Assembly: GCF_002694385.1 (NCBI RefSeq) | Contig: NZ_NZMB01000010.1 | Coordinates: forward strand, 256,962 to 320,961 | Reading direction: 5' to 3' | DNA: 64,000 bases | Source: Sneathiella sp. | Lineage (GTDB): Bacteria; Pseudomonadota; Alphaproteobacteria; Sneathiellales; Sneathiellaceae | In this document: one piece after another, positions 1 to 8,648 of the stretch | Layout of the letters: each line of letters begins with the position of its first letter | Numbering within the stretch: position 1 is the first letter of the stretch | Notes under the pieces: generated by a model | Seen by the model: only the letters and a program-made list of their open reading frames with translations | The model's database searches: none | What the model was told of the DNA's origin: nothing | Translations under genes and position numbers: made by a program

Positions 1-1467
1 TTCCTTATGTGTGAAAACGGTGATCGGCACGCCCCATGCCCGCTGACGGGACAGCACCCAATCGGGGCGGTTCGCGATCATCGCATGGATGCGATTGCGG
101 CCCGACGCGGGATACCATTTCGTCTCGTCGATGGCCTTCAGCGCCTTCGCCCGCAGATCGTTCGTCTCCATGGAGATGAACCACTGGCTTGTATTGCGGA
201 AGATCAGCGGCGCCTTTGAGCGCCAGGAGTGCGGATAGGAATGCACCAGCTTGCCCCGTTTGAGCAGAGCCCCAACCTTCTGCAATTCATCCGCAACGCC
301 TTCGTTACATTTATAGACATGCTGACCGGCAAAGATCGGCACATGGGCATAGAAGGTCCCGTCCTCATCCACGGTATGCGGCACCTCAAGACCATGTGCG
401 AGGCCAACCTCATAGTCCTCCTGCCCGTGGCCCGGCGCGGTATGGACAAATCCCGTACCGGCCTCCACCGTCACATGATCGCCATCGACAAGCGGCACGT
501 CGAAATCATAGCCATGGCCGTGGAACGGATGCCGGCAGATAACGCCCTTGAATGCATCGCCCTTGCCGCGCCAGACGATCTCCGCCTCCGTGATCCCGGC
601 TTCCTTCTTCACCTCGTCCAGAAGTTCCGCCGCAACGAACAGGGTCTCGCCCGCGACCGCCAGCGATCCCTCACTCACATCGGTCACCCGGATGCCGACA
701 TACTCCATTTCCGGGCCATAAGCGATGGCGCGGTTGCCAGGCATTGTCCAAGGCGTCGTCGTCCAGATAACAATGGCGCCGCCCATGAATTCCTCTGGTC
801 CGGATTTGACCGGGAACCGGACATGGATGGTGGTTGACGTGTGGTCATGATATTCAAGCTCGGCTTCCGCCAGCGCCGTCTTTTCAACGGGCGACCACAT
901 GACCGGCTTCGACCCGCGATAAAGGCCGCCATTCATCAGGAATTTCAGCAGTTCCCGAACGATCTGCGCTTCGGCATCGAAGCTCATGGTCGTATAGGGG
1001 CGCTCCCAGTCGCCGATCACGCCAAGGCGCTTGAATTCCTCTTTCTGCACGCCGACCCAGTGGGCGGCAAAATCGCGGCATTCCTTGCGGAATTCCACAA
1101 TCGGCACCGTATCCTTATCCTTGCCTGCGGCCCGGTATTTCTCTTCGATCTTCCATTCAATCGGCAACCCGTGACAGTCCCAGCCGGGCACATAATGCGC
1201 ATTCTTGCCCATCATCTGCTGCGACCGGCTGATGACGTCCTTCAGGATCTTGTTCATGGCATGGCCGATATGCAGGTTGCCATTCGCGTAAGGGGGGCCA
1301 TCATGAAGAATGAATTTTTCGCGGTCTTTCGATTGTTCCCGCTGAAGGCGGAACAAATCCATTTCCTCCCAGCGATCCAGCAGTCCCGGCTCTTTCGCCG
1401 GCAGGCCAGCCTTCATGGGGAAATCGGTACGGGGTAGAAAAATTGTCGATTTATAGTCAGTGCTCAT
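1..1467 (-). CDS. ileS: Isoleucyl-tRNA synthetase, N-terminal part (cut by window edge)
   Basis: Class I aminoacyl-tRNA synthetase that charges tRNA-Ile in the cytoplasm. About 489 residues are visible from an ATG at 1467. The class I signature HIGH is at residues 66-69, preceded by HDGPPYANGNL. The start of the editing domain (WTTTPW) is visible, and so is SRQRAWGVPI near the cut end. The KMSKS loop and anticodon-binding domain lie beyond the left edge. It is the last visible gene of a minus-strand run MaoC-ribF-ileS; a 267-bp spacer with a hairpin separates it from ribF, so it may have its own promoter. Identification is secure from the motifs and N-terminal sequence. Confidence 0.97.
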   Translation of the reverse strand, partial: MSTDYKSTIFLPRTDFPMKAGLPAKEPGLLDRWEEMDLFRLQREQSKDREKFILHDGPPYANGNLHIGHAMNKILKDVISRSQQMMGKNAHYVPGWDCHGLPIEWKIEEKYRAAGKDKDTVPIVEFRKECRDFAAHWVGVQKEEFKRLGVIGDWERPYTTMSFDAEAQIVRELLKFLMNGGLYRGSKPVMWSPVEKTALAEAELEYHDHTSTTIHVRFPVKSGPEEFMGGAIVIWTTTPWTMPGNRAIAYGPEMEYVGIRVTDVSEGSLAVAGETLFVAAELLDEVKKEAGITEAEIVWRGKGDAFKGVICRHPFHGHGYDFDVPLVDGDHVTVEAGTGFVHTAPGHGQEDYEVGLAHGLEVPHTVDEDGTFYAHVPIFAGQHVYKCNEGVADELQKVGALLKRGKLVHSYPHSWRSKAPLIFRNTSQWFISMETNDLRAKALKAIDETKWYPASGRNRIHAMIANRPDWVLSRQRAWGVPITVFTHKE

Positions 1468-1573
1468 CGCAGCGAACTGATCCTAACAGTAACTTGAATG
1501 GTGATGATTGACCGGCGGGAGATCGCCAGATTTCCGGGGCTTTTCCCTGATCATCAGGTACAAACCTCTCATA

Positions 1574-1599
1574 CCCGGCCTTATTCGATAAAGGCCGGG
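1574..1599 (-). terminator. Hairpin between ribF and ileS
   Basis: A 9-bp perfect stem (CCCGGCCTT / AAGGCCGGG) with an 8-nt loop lies about 135 bp past the ribF stop. On the minus strand it is not followed by a run of T, so an intrinsic terminator is possible but unproven. It could equally be an attenuator or leader structure for ileS. The rest of the 1468-1734 spacer shows no gene. Confidence 0.35.
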
Positions 1600-1734
1600 C
1601 CGCTAATTCGACCGCCAATGACGAGGCATTCCGGAAAACCGGTATCGCAAACCCAGAATTTATTCATGGCAGGTGTTTTATCAACTCCCCCAACCTCTGT
1701 CGAGAAATCATGCGGCCATCCCGCAAAAAACTGC

Positions 1735-2718
1735 CTAATTGGGGACTTTCTTGTCAGCGTAACGCGTTTGCGCATTTTCAGGGCGCGCGAGAATGTCCCG
1801 CGCTTTGTCGGCATCCTTTACGATCTGCGCTGTCAGCTCCTCGATGCCATTGAATTTCATCTCGGGACGGATGTAATCGACAAAGGCAACCCGCAGGCTC
1901 TGGCCGTAGAGGTCTCCTGTCCAATCGAGCAAATGTACTTCAAGCAGGACATCCTGTTTATCAAACGTCGGCCGCATACCGAAATTGGCAACCCCGTCGA
2001 TCCAGTCCACATGCGATCCGTGATGCAGGCCGATACGGACGGCATACACACCCAGCTTGGGATAGTGATAGCCGACAAGCGGGATATTGGCGGTCGGGAA
2101 GCCAATAGTGCGCCCGCGTTTGTCACCACCGACGACAGGGCCTTCCACTTCCCACCAGTGCCCCAGCAACGTCGCAGCTTTTCTTGGCTCTCCCGCTTTC
2201 AGGCATTCTCGTATTGCCGTTGACGAGAAGATCACCGTCTCCTCTCCGACCGGCTCAACCACCGTTACTCCGAACCCGTATTTCCGGGCCAGCTCCGCCA
2301 GGACAACGGTCGTTCCCTGCCGTTTATGCCCGAATATGAAATCATAGCCGACCACCACATGAACAACACCATATCCTTCGACAAGAACATCCCGGACAAA
2401 TTCTTCCGCCGATTTCTGCGAAAATTCCCGATCAAACGTCAATGCCGCCATAACGTCAACGCCAAGCCATTTGAGATGCGCGGCCTTTGTTTCCATTGTG
2501 GACAGGCGAAAGGGCGGCGCGTCCGGCGCGAAAAACTCCCGCGAATGCGGCTCGAAGGTCATGACACCGGACGGAACCTTGAGGCGGGCCGCAATTTTCT
2601 GCGCCTCACCGATGACCGCCTGATGACCGCGATGAACCCCGTCGAAATTTCCAATGGCCAGAACCAGCCCCCGGCAGCCTTGCGGCACATCGTGATAATC
2701 TCGCACTATCTGCATCAC
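1735..2718 (-). CDS. ribF: Bifunctional riboflavin kinase / FAD synthetase
   Basis: Converts riboflavin to FMN and then FAD in the cytoplasm. The 327-residue length is normal for the family. The N-terminal nucleotidyltransferase domain carries GNFDGVHRGH at residues 23-32. The C-terminal riboflavin kinase domain shows GRTIGFPTAN near residue 203. Two ATGs sit side by side at the start (MMQIV), so the true start may be one codon later. It follows the MaoC gene by 25 bp, which suggests cotranscription. A ribF-ileS neighbourhood is common in proteobacteria. Confidence 0.96.
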   Translation of the reverse strand: MMQIVRDYHDVPQGCRGLVLAIGNFDGVHRGHQAVIGEAQKIAARLKVPSGVMTFEPHSREFFAPDAPPFRLSTMETKAAHLKWLGVDVMAALTFDREFSQKSAEEFVRDVLVEGYGVVHVVVGYDFIFGHKRQGTTVVLAELARKYGFGVTVVEPVGEETVIFSSTAIRECLKAGEPRKAATLLGHWWEVEGPVVGGDKRGRTIGFPTANIPLVGYHYPKLGVYAVRIGLHHGSHVDWIDGVANFGMRPTFDKQDVLLEVHLLDWTGDLYGQSLRVAFVDYIRPEMKFNGIEELTAQIVKDADKARDILARPENAQTRYADKKVPN

Positions 2719-2743
2719 TTTAAATCCGTCTCTTCCGGTCCCC

Positions 2744-3175
2744 TTACGGACGCCGGGATACCATCAAAGTCGCCTCGCCATCCAGCACAACCGTCTCTCC
2801 GATGGTGCAGGCGCAGTCAAAAGTCACTTTCTTGCCCGAGATCTCCCTCAGCGATACGCTGGCAACCACCGTGTCGCCGATGCAGACCGGCGCCTTGAAA
2901 TTCAGGCTCTGGTTCATATAAATCGCCCCGGGTCCGGGAAGCTTGGTGCCGAACACGGTCGATAATAGTCCGGCAGACAGCATGCCATGGGCGATCCGCT
3001 CCTTGAAAATTGTCTTTTCGGCAAACTCCGCATTCAGATGCACCGGATTTGTATCCCCGGAAACTCCTGCATAAAGAAGGATATCCGCCTCGGTTATGGT
3101 CTTGGCATAGACCGCTGTCATACCGACTTTGAGGTCTTCCAGGAAATATCCGTGCAATTCTTCATATACTGACAT
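2744..3175 (-). CDS. MaoC-family (R)-enoyl-CoA hydratase
   Basis: Single hotdog-fold hydratase of 143 residues, PhaJ-like in size. The hydratase motif is clear: Asp41 and His46 within GDTNPVHLN, followed by RIAHGMLSAGL. Such enzymes hydrate trans-2-enoyl-CoA to (R)-3-hydroxyacyl-CoA, for PHA supply or side-chain oxidation; the substrate cannot be told from sequence. I chose the ATG at 3175 (MSVYEELHG) because residues upstream of it (to 3241) look non-coding. It lies immediately upstream of ribF on the same strand. Confidence 0.88.
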   Translation of the reverse strand: MSVYEELHGYFLEDLKVGMTAVYAKTITEADILLYAGVSGDTNPVHLNAEFAEKTIFKERIAHGMLSAGLLSTVFGTKLPGPGAIYMNQSLNFKAPVCIGDTVVASVSLREISGKKVTFDCACTIGETVVLDGEATLMVSRRP

Positions 3176-3309
3176 TGTTATCCTGTTCTTTCTATCGGGA
3201 ATCGGCCGGGTTATATAGAAGGAAAAACCGCCTCTCCGCAAGGGCTGCGGCGAAAATCAATCACCATGAATCATCTCCTGTCCTTTCCTTTTGCCAAAAC
3301 ATCGGTGGA

Positions 3310-3325
3310 TTAACCATTTTTTCAA
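3310..3325 (+). promoter_or_regulatory. CtrA-like box upstream of cheY
   Basis: TTAACCAT at 3310-3317 followed by TTCAAC at 3321 gives TTAA-N7-TTCAAC, one mismatch from the alphaproteobacterial CtrA consensus TTAA-N7-TTAAC. It lies about 85 bp before the cheY start. CtrA control of motility genes is well known in this class; the assignment here is inferred from the motif only. Confidence 0.4.
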
Positions 3326-3329
3326 CTTC

Positions 3330-3385
3330 ACCCGCTACCTTGCGGGTTCGTTTCCATATATTTCGCATCCCGCGAGTGCGGGGTG
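3330..3385 (+). promoter_or_regulatory. Two hairpins in the cheY leader
   Basis: Two short inverted repeats lie in the DNA just before cheY: ACCCGC/GCGGGT at 3330-3347 and an 8-bp stem CATCCCGC/GCGGGGTG (one G-T pair, GAGT loop) at 3366-3385. The second ends 25 nt before the cheY ATG. They may shape the mRNA 5' end, or the first may end readthrough. Neither has a proper T-run. Confidence 0.35.
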
Positions 3386-3409
3386 TCAAGAATTGACAAG
3401 AGGGTTTCC

Positions 3410-3796
3410 ATGGCTGTTGATATGAATATGCCGATTTTGATCGTCGACGATTACAAAACCATGCTGAGGATCATTCGCAACCTCCTCAAGCAGCTCGGCT
3501 TCAATGTTGTTGACGAAGCCGCCGACGGATCAGCTGCGCTGACCAAGATGCGCACCAAGAAATACGGCCTTGTCATCTCCGACTGGAACATGGAACCGAT
3601 GACCGGTTACCAGCTTCTGAAAGAAGTGCGCGCCGATGATACCCTGAAGGCAACGCCTTTCATCATGATCACGGCCGAATCCAAAACGGATAACGTGATT
3701 GCCGCAAAACAGGCCGGTGTTAACAACTACATCGTGAAGCCGTTCAATGCGGCGACACTGAAATCGAAAATCACAGCGGTCCTGGGTGATTTCTAA
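3410..3796 (+). CDS. cheY: CheY-like single-domain response regulator
   Basis: Receiver domain of 128 residues with no output domain. The acidic pair is Asp13-Asp14, the phospho-acceptor is Asp58 (ISDWNM), Thr88 is the switch threonine and Lys110 (IVKPF) the conserved lysine. Tyr107 replaces the aromatic switch residue at the usual place. The ATG at 3410 (MAVDMNMPIL) follows GAGGG at good spacing. Its stop codon shares a base with the cheZ ATG, so the two are translationally coupled. Function: phosphorylated CheY binds the flagellar motor switch. Confidence 0.93.
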   Translation: MAVDMNMPILIVDDYKTMLRIIRNLLKQLGFNVVDEAADGSAALTKMRTKKYGLVISDWNMEPMTGYQLLKEVRADDTLKATPFIMITAESKTDNVIAAKQAGVNNYIVKPFNAATLKSKITAVLGDF

Positions 3797-4425
3797 TGTC
3801 TGATGCGGAGGAAATCCTTCGTCTGAGGCGGCAGATTGCGACGCTTCATCAGGATTGTCAGGACCTCGCCAATTTCATTATGGCGGCGCGGTCCGAAATC
3901 GCACAAATCAGGCCCAATGATCTGAAGCAGGAGAAACTCCCGCGCGCCGGAAAGGAGCTCGACGCAATTGTCGAGGCGACGGAAGCGGCCACAAACCAGA
4001 TCATGAGCGCGACCGAAATGATCATGTCCGCCCGTGTCACCGAGCCGGATGTGGTCAATGACGCCTGCATGGCGATTTTCGAGGCCTGCTCCTTTCAGGA
4101 TATTACGGGCCAGCGGATCAGCAAAGTGGTTTCCACACTCAACTATATTGAGGAATATCTCGCCCGGCTGACCAAGGCGTGGGGGCATCATATTGACAAT
4201 AATACCGCCCCTGGCACCGAAAATGCCGATACGCCAAATGATGAGGCCGCCCTGCTGAACGGACCGGCGCTGGATGGCGAAGGGGTGAATCAAGAGGAAA
4301 TTGACTCGCTTTTCGACATCGAAACGCCCGCCACGGAGGACGCCAAGGCAACCGAAAAAAAGAAGACGGATGCCGACGCGGACCGCAGCAAGGCGCAGGA
4401 TGAGATCGACGCTCTTTTCGACTGA
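3796..4425 (+). CDS. cheZ: CheZ-family CheY-P phosphatase
   Basis: Protein of 209 residues. The CheZ signature ACSFQDITGQRI is at residues 97-108; Asp102 and Gln106 match the catalytic Asp143 and Gln147 of E. coli CheZ. The first ~130 residues should form the long dimeric helical hairpin. The C-terminal third is acidic and low-complexity. It carries two copies of a short motif, QEEIDSLFD (166-174) and QDEIDALFD (201-209, the last residues). These resemble the EIDALL motif at the N-terminus of FliM that binds CheY-P. The gene overlaps cheY by one base. Together they form a two-gene unit inserted, in the opposite orientation, between minus-strand genes. Confidence 0.9.
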   Translation: MSDAEEILRLRRQIATLHQDCQDLANFIMAARSEIAQIRPNDLKQEKLPRAGKELDAIVEATEAATNQIMSATEMIMSARVTEPDVVNDACMAIFEACSFQDITGQRISKVVSTLNYIEEYLARLTKAWGHHIDNNTAPGTENADTPNDEAALLNGPALDGEGVNQEEIDSLFDIETPATEDAKATEKKKTDADADRSKAQDEIDALFD

Positions 4426-4456
4426 GTGACCGGATGCCCGGCGCACGCCGACCGGT

Positions 4457-5332
4457 CTACCAGATCATATGGCCCGTCACGTAACGTGGTGAAAAGGCGT
4501 ACTCGCCAACGACAGAGGCCACTTGCGCCGCACTCGGCAATGCGCCCCCCTGAAGGCCCCATTCATCCGCGTGAATGCCGCCGCTTACCAGGATACTGTC
4601 GATCCCGGCGCTGGCGGCGCCCTTGATATCGGTCCGCATGCTGTCCCCGACGGCAAGGATACGCGCGGGGTCACTGATCGCGAGCCGGGCCATAGCCTGC
4701 CGATACACTTCCGGATAGGGTTTCCCGAACAGCACAACCCGTCCGCCCATCTCCGCATAAAGCGCCGCTATCGCCCCGGCGCAGTAGATGGAGGCATCCC
4801 CGCGCATGACGGTCAGATCGGGATTGGCGCAGAGCATCGGCAGATCATGGGACAGCGCTTTACTCAGAAGATTGCGATAATCCTCCGGCGTTTCCGTCTC
4901 GTCATTGGTCAGACCCGTACAAATCAGGAAATCCGCTGCGGGCACATCAAAAACACGGGCATACTCAAGTCCGTCTTCCAGCCCCTTATCGCGGCTGGCG
5001 CCAATCTGGTAGAAGGCCTTGCCCCTATCCTTCAGGAACGGATGATCACGCGTTTCCAGCGCCTGACGTGTCAGATCGCCAGAAGTCAGGATATGATCAT
5101 ACCGGTCGCGGGCAACGCCCAGCCCTTCCAGAAAGCTGATCACAAAATTATTGGTACGCGGCGCGTTCGAGACGAGAATGATCTGCCGCCCCCCCTCCCG
5201 GAGCCGCGCCATACAATCCAGCGCGCCGGGATAGGGCTGCTTGCCATTATGCACCACCCCCCACAGATCGAGAATGAAGGCATCATAATCCGATGCGACG
5301 GCCTGAAGGCCGGGGATAATCGTGAAAGTCAT
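4457..5332 (-). CDS. HAD-IIA family hydrolase (TIGR01459-like)
   Basis: NagD-like haloacid dehalogenase hydrolase of 291 residues. Motif I is DLWGVVHNG starting at Asp22; tryptophan in place of the second Asp-x-Asp residue is typical of this alphaproteobacterial subfamily. Motif II lies in ILVSNAPR, and motif III/IV in GKPYPEVY and VGDSMRTDIKG. The substrate is unknown, probably a phosphorylated small metabolite. It starts 12 bp after the TipF-like gene on the same strand, so the two are probably cotranscribed. It converges with cheZ across 31 bp. Confidence 0.9.
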   Translation of the reverse strand: MTFTIIPGLQAVASDYDAFILDLWGVVHNGKQPYPGALDCMARLREGGRQIILVSNAPRTNNFVISFLEGLGVARDRYDHILTSGDLTRQALETRDHPFLKDRGKAFYQIGASRDKGLEDGLEYARVFDVPAADFLICTGLTNDETETPEDYRNLLSKALSHDLPMLCANPDLTVMRGDASIYCAGAIAALYAEMGGRVVLFGKPYPEVYRQAMARLAISDPARILAVGDSMRTDIKGAASAGIDSILVSGGIHADEWGLQGGALPSAAQVASVVGEYAFSPRYVTGHMIW

Positions 5333-5344
5333 TTGAAAAACCTG

Positions 5345-6574
5345 TTAGTTGACGGATTGCGGCGGGCGCGGCACCCCGAAGAGATACCCCTGTCCGAACC
5401 CGACTTCAACATCAAGCAGGCCGATAACGGTATCCTCATCCTCCACCATGCTGGCAATCAGCTCTATATTCTCGCGGTGGAGGGCTTCCCGCAGATCATC
5501 GGGATGAATATCCATGGGCAGGCCGGGCCGCCCGGGTAATAATTCAACCGCCGCGACCTTGAGATAGCGGAAGTTCCGCTTGCCGAGCACCGCAAAATCG
5601 AAATCCAGCCGATGCACATGATCAACCGAAAAGGTGAACCCCATCCGCGCCAGTGTTTTAAGGCCCGTCTCGACTACATCGGAGGCATTTTCGATATCTT
5701 CCTGCGCAAATTCCAGAATCAGGCTTTCCGCCAGATCCCGGTTTTCATCAAGAAATTCGATAAACTGGCGGAAAAACGCCGTATCATTCAGCGTCCGCGC
5801 CGATACATTGACGAAAAAGCCGATATCCACGTTGCGCTGACGCACCCGGCGGATAAGCTGCACGCAACGGATCAGCAACAGGTTGTCAATGGTACTGATC
5901 AGCCCCGTGTTTTCGGCCACCTTGAGATATTGGCCGGGCGTGATAACTTCGCCCCGCGGGCCACGAATGCGCGAAAAGGCCTCATAGAACAATGTCCGCC
6001 GCTGCGGCAGCCGGACAATCGGTTGCAGATAAAGATCGACTTTGTTTTCCTGAAGACCCGCGCGGACGATTTCGAGAATTTCATCGTCAAGCGGCTGGAC
6101 CGGTTCCGTATCATCATCCGCTACGTCTTCATCCGCCACCGTCTGTTCGGCGATTTCCTCATTCTCGGAAAGAACAATTTCCTCTTCTTCCCCGGCAGCT
6201 TGGGAGGTCGCGTCTTCTGGCTGCTTTTCATTCGATAGCTGCCTCAGAAGACGGCGGAGTATCTGCATTTCGGAGGCGAAGCTTTCAATATTGCCATCCT
6301 TGCCCGCCAGCTTGCCCAGGATATTGTCAAAACGGTCCAGACCGGATTCGGCCATGTCGAGATCACTGCGCATTTTCAACAGATCCCGTTGGAACCGGGC
6401 CCGCTCCACATGCCGCATGATAAAATCATGCACCAGCGCGCACAGCAGGAAGAACACGCCACCCGCCCAGTATCCAATGATGGGATCAAGCCCCGCCACA
6501 TACTGGGGCGCCTGCACCGCAATAACGACAGCCGTCAGCGCATAGGCGATAATGATAATGCCATGATAGAGCAC
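5345..6574 (-). CDS. tipF: TipF-like membrane protein with degenerate EAL domain
   Basis: Two N-terminal membrane segments (about residues 4-22 and 32-50), a helical stretch likely to be a coiled coil, an acidic linker, then an EAL domain. EAL motifs are damaged: EAL is EAF, the E-x-T-E region reads EFAQ, and DDFG is replaced by DHVH. The N-x-S and Q-G-x-x-F-like elements survive. This predicts c-di-GMP binding without hydrolysis, as known for Caulobacter TipF, which promotes flagellar assembly at the pole. I chose GTG at 6574 because a strong AAGGG lies 5 nt before it; a TTG at 6616 is possible. Flagellar context: cheYZ is 1 kb away. Confidence 0.75.
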   Translation of the reverse strand: MLYHGIIIIAYALTAVVIAVQAPQYVAGLDPIIGYWAGGVFFLLCALVHDFIMRHVERARFQRDLLKMRSDLDMAESGLDRFDNILGKLAGKDGNIESFASEMQILRRLLRQLSNEKQPEDATSQAAGEEEEIVLSENEEIAEQTVADEDVADDDTEPVQPLDDEILEIVRAGLQENKVDLYLQPIVRLPQRRTLFYEAFSRIRGPRGEVITPGQYLKVAENTGLISTIDNLLLIRCVQLIRRVRQRNVDIGFFVNVSARTLNDTAFFRQFIEFLDENRDLAESLILEFAQEDIENASDVVETGLKTLARMGFTFSVDHVHRLDFDFAVLGKRNFRYLKVAAVELLPGRPGLPMDIHPDDLREALHRENIELIASMVEDEDTVIGLLDVEVGFGQGYLFGVPRPPQSVN

Positions 6575-6729
6575 GCGAGCCCTTCCCCCTTCCGTTATAG
6601 GCGCCAGTTTAGTCAAATTTTCCGAATAGGGAAGTTAATCCGGGCAGGAATTTGATAAACGCCGTATTCGCCCCCCTCATGATCTTGCTATAGTTGAGCA
6701 GCAATAACATAAAAAGGGAGGGTTAAGCG

Positions 6730-7563
6730 ATGGCGCGGCTACAGGGAAAGGTCACGGTTATCACGGGCGGAACCAGCGGGATCGGCCTCAGGACGGTCGA
6801 GATATTTGCGAATGAGGGCGCGACTGTCGTCTTCTCCGGCCGCCGGGAAACAGAAGGCAGAAAAATTGCTGAAAAACTTGGAGACGCGGTGCATTTCGTC
6901 CGTGCGGATGCCAGTGTGGAGGCGGATATGCAATCGCTGATCCTTGGCACCGCCGAGAAATTTGGCCGTCTCGACTGCCTTTTCAACAATGCAGGCGGTC
7001 CAGCACCGGTCGGCAGCATTGAAACGGTTGATTTCGAAAAAGCCATGGCGGCGATGCGGCTGCTGTTCGGCGGGGTCCTGCTCGGCATCAAGCATGCCGC
7101 CCCCATTATGAAGAAACAGGGTTTCGGCAGTATCATCAACAATGGCAGCATCGCGGGCCATCTGGCGGGTTATTCCACATCAATGGTGTATTCCAGCGCC
7201 AAGGCCGCCGTTCTGCAACTGACCCGCAGCGCGGCCATGGAACTCGGGGAGAGCAATGTCCGGGTCAACAGCATCTCGCCCGGCGCCATTGCGACCGGCA
7301 TATTTGGCAAGGCGCTCGGTCTGACCGGGCAGGCGGCAGAGGATACGGCGGAAATCGCCGGGGAGGTTCTTGCGAAGGCGCAGCCGATCCAGCGCGCCGG
7401 CCTCCCCGATGATATTGCAAAAGCCGCATTGTTTCTGGCGTCGGATGACTCTACCTTTATTAATGCCGCCGATATTCTGGTGGATGGTGGCATGATCGGC
7501 GGGCGTCACTGGACAGCCCATCAGGAAAGTGTCAAGGGATTGGGGAAAGCCTTTAGCGGGTGA
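6730..7563 (+). CDS. SDR family oxidoreductase
   Basis: Classical short-chain dehydrogenase of 277 residues. TGGTSGIG (12-19) binds NAD(P), NNAG is at 86-89, and the catalytic set is Ser140, Tyr154 and Lys158 (YSSAK). The end VDGGMIGG is typical. Substrate not predictable. A good GGGAGGG ribosome-binding site precedes the ATG. It stands alone, converging with accA. Confidence 0.88.
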   Translation: MARLQGKVTVITGGTSGIGLRTVEIFANEGATVVFSGRRETEGRKIAEKLGDAVHFVRADASVEADMQSLILGTAEKFGRLDCLFNNAGGPAPVGSIETVDFEKAMAAMRLLFGGVLLGIKHAAPIMKKQGFGSIINNGSIAGHLAGYSTSMVYSSAKAAVLQLTRSAAMELGESNVRVNSISPGAIATGIFGKALGLTGQAAEDTAEIAGEVLAKAQPIQRAGLPDDIAKAALFLASDDSTFINAADILVDGGMIGGRHWTAHQESVKGLGKAFSG

Positions 7564-7579
7564 GGGGGGGGCGGAAAGC

Positions 7580-8536
7580 TCAGCTTTCCTCCAGCCGTCC
7601 AATGGCAAGGAACTTGCGCCGCCGCTCTTCACGGAGCTCACCCGGCTCCTTTTTGGCGAGATCGGTCAGTTCTTCCTCGATGGCATCGCCGAGCGCTTTG
7701 ATGGCCGCCGGGACATCGCGCTGGGCACCACCAACCGGCTCATCGACGATCCGGTCGATTACCTTCAATTTCAGAAGGTCCTGCGCCGTGATGCGCATGG
7801 CGGTGGCCGCCTCCTGCGCCTTGTCGCGAGTTTTCCAGAGGATGGCTGCGCAGCCTTCCGGTGAGATAACCGAATAGACCGCATGGGCAAACATCAACAC
7901 TCGATTGGCGCTGGCCAGTGCAACGGCGCCGCCGGAACCGCCCTCCCCGACGATGGAGGCGATCATCGGCACCCGGACATCGAGGCATACCTCGATTGAG
8001 CGTGCAATGGCTTCGGCCTGTCCGCGTTCTTCCGCCCCGATACCGGGATAGGCGCCGGAGGTGTCGATAAATGTCAGGATGGGAATGCCGAAATGGTCGG
8101 CCATCTGCATCAGGCGTTGCGCCTTGCGATATCCTTCGGGACGGGCCATGCCGAAATTATGGCGCAGGCGCGTTTCCGTATCCTTGCCCTTTTCGGTGCC
8201 GATCACAACAACGCTGCGGCCGCGGAAACGGCCAAGGCCGCCGATAATCGCCTTGTCATCGGCGAAGGCGCGATCGCCTGCAAGCGGTGTGAAGTCGTCA
8301 ATGAGCCGGGCGGTGATGTCGTTGAGTTTCGGCCTGTCCACATGGCGGGCTACTTGCGTTTTCTGCCACGGCGTCAGCTTTGCATAGGTCTGTTCAAGCT
8401 GTTGCAGGGCTTTCTGGCGGAGTTTGGCAATATCCTCTTTGATCTCAATATCGCTGCCATCCTCAAGCCCTTCCAGCTCGCGGATTTTGCCTTCCAGATC
8501 AGCAATCGGCTTCTCAAAATCAAGGAAATTATTCAT
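7580..8536 (-). CDS. accA: Acetyl-CoA carboxylase carboxyltransferase subunit alpha
   Basis: Subunit of the carboxyltransferase that forms malonyl-CoA for fatty acid synthesis; works with AccD, not in this window. The 318-residue protein begins MNNFLDFEKPIADLEGKI, the usual AccA N-terminus, so I chose the ATG at 8536 rather than an upstream one at 8554. Conserved segments RPEGYRKAQRLMQMADHF, GAYPGIGAEERGQ and GEGGSGGA are present. Located downstream of the malyl-CoA lyase gene on the same strand with a hairpin between. Confidence 0.97.
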   Translation of the reverse strand: MNNFLDFEKPIADLEGKIRELEGLEDGSDIEIKEDIAKLRQKALQQLEQTYAKLTPWQKTQVARHVDRPKLNDITARLIDDFTPLAGDRAFADDKAIIGGLGRFRGRSVVVIGTEKGKDTETRLRHNFGMARPEGYRKAQRLMQMADHFGIPILTFIDTSGAYPGIGAEERGQAEAIARSIEVCLDVRVPMIASIVGEGGSGGAVALASANRVLMFAHAVYSVISPEGCAAILWKTRDKAQEAATAMRITAQDLLKLKVIDRIVDEPVGGAQRDVPAAIKALGDAIEEELTDLAKKEPGELREERRRKFLAIGRLEES

Positions 8537-8584
8537 AAACCGTCCAGACTCCACACATCATCAATGGACTGATTAATAAATTGA

Positions 8585-8613
8585 CGGAACGGCTACGTCA
8601 ATGAACCGTTCCG
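8585..8613 (-). terminator. Hairpin between malyl-CoA lyase and accA
   Basis: An 8-bp perfect stem (CGGAACGG / CCGTTCCG) with a 13-nt loop. On the minus strand it is followed by the AT-rich TCAATTTATTAAT, so it may weakly end transcription of the lyase gene before accA. Confidence 0.4.
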
Positions 8614-8648
8614 CCAGACATTAAAATTGTGACATCCGTATGAACGGA

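Noticed and set aside
7572-7590. GGAAAG...CTTTCC hairpin at the accA end
   Set aside because: Overlaps the last accA codons, has no T-run, and short stem; not convincing as a terminator.
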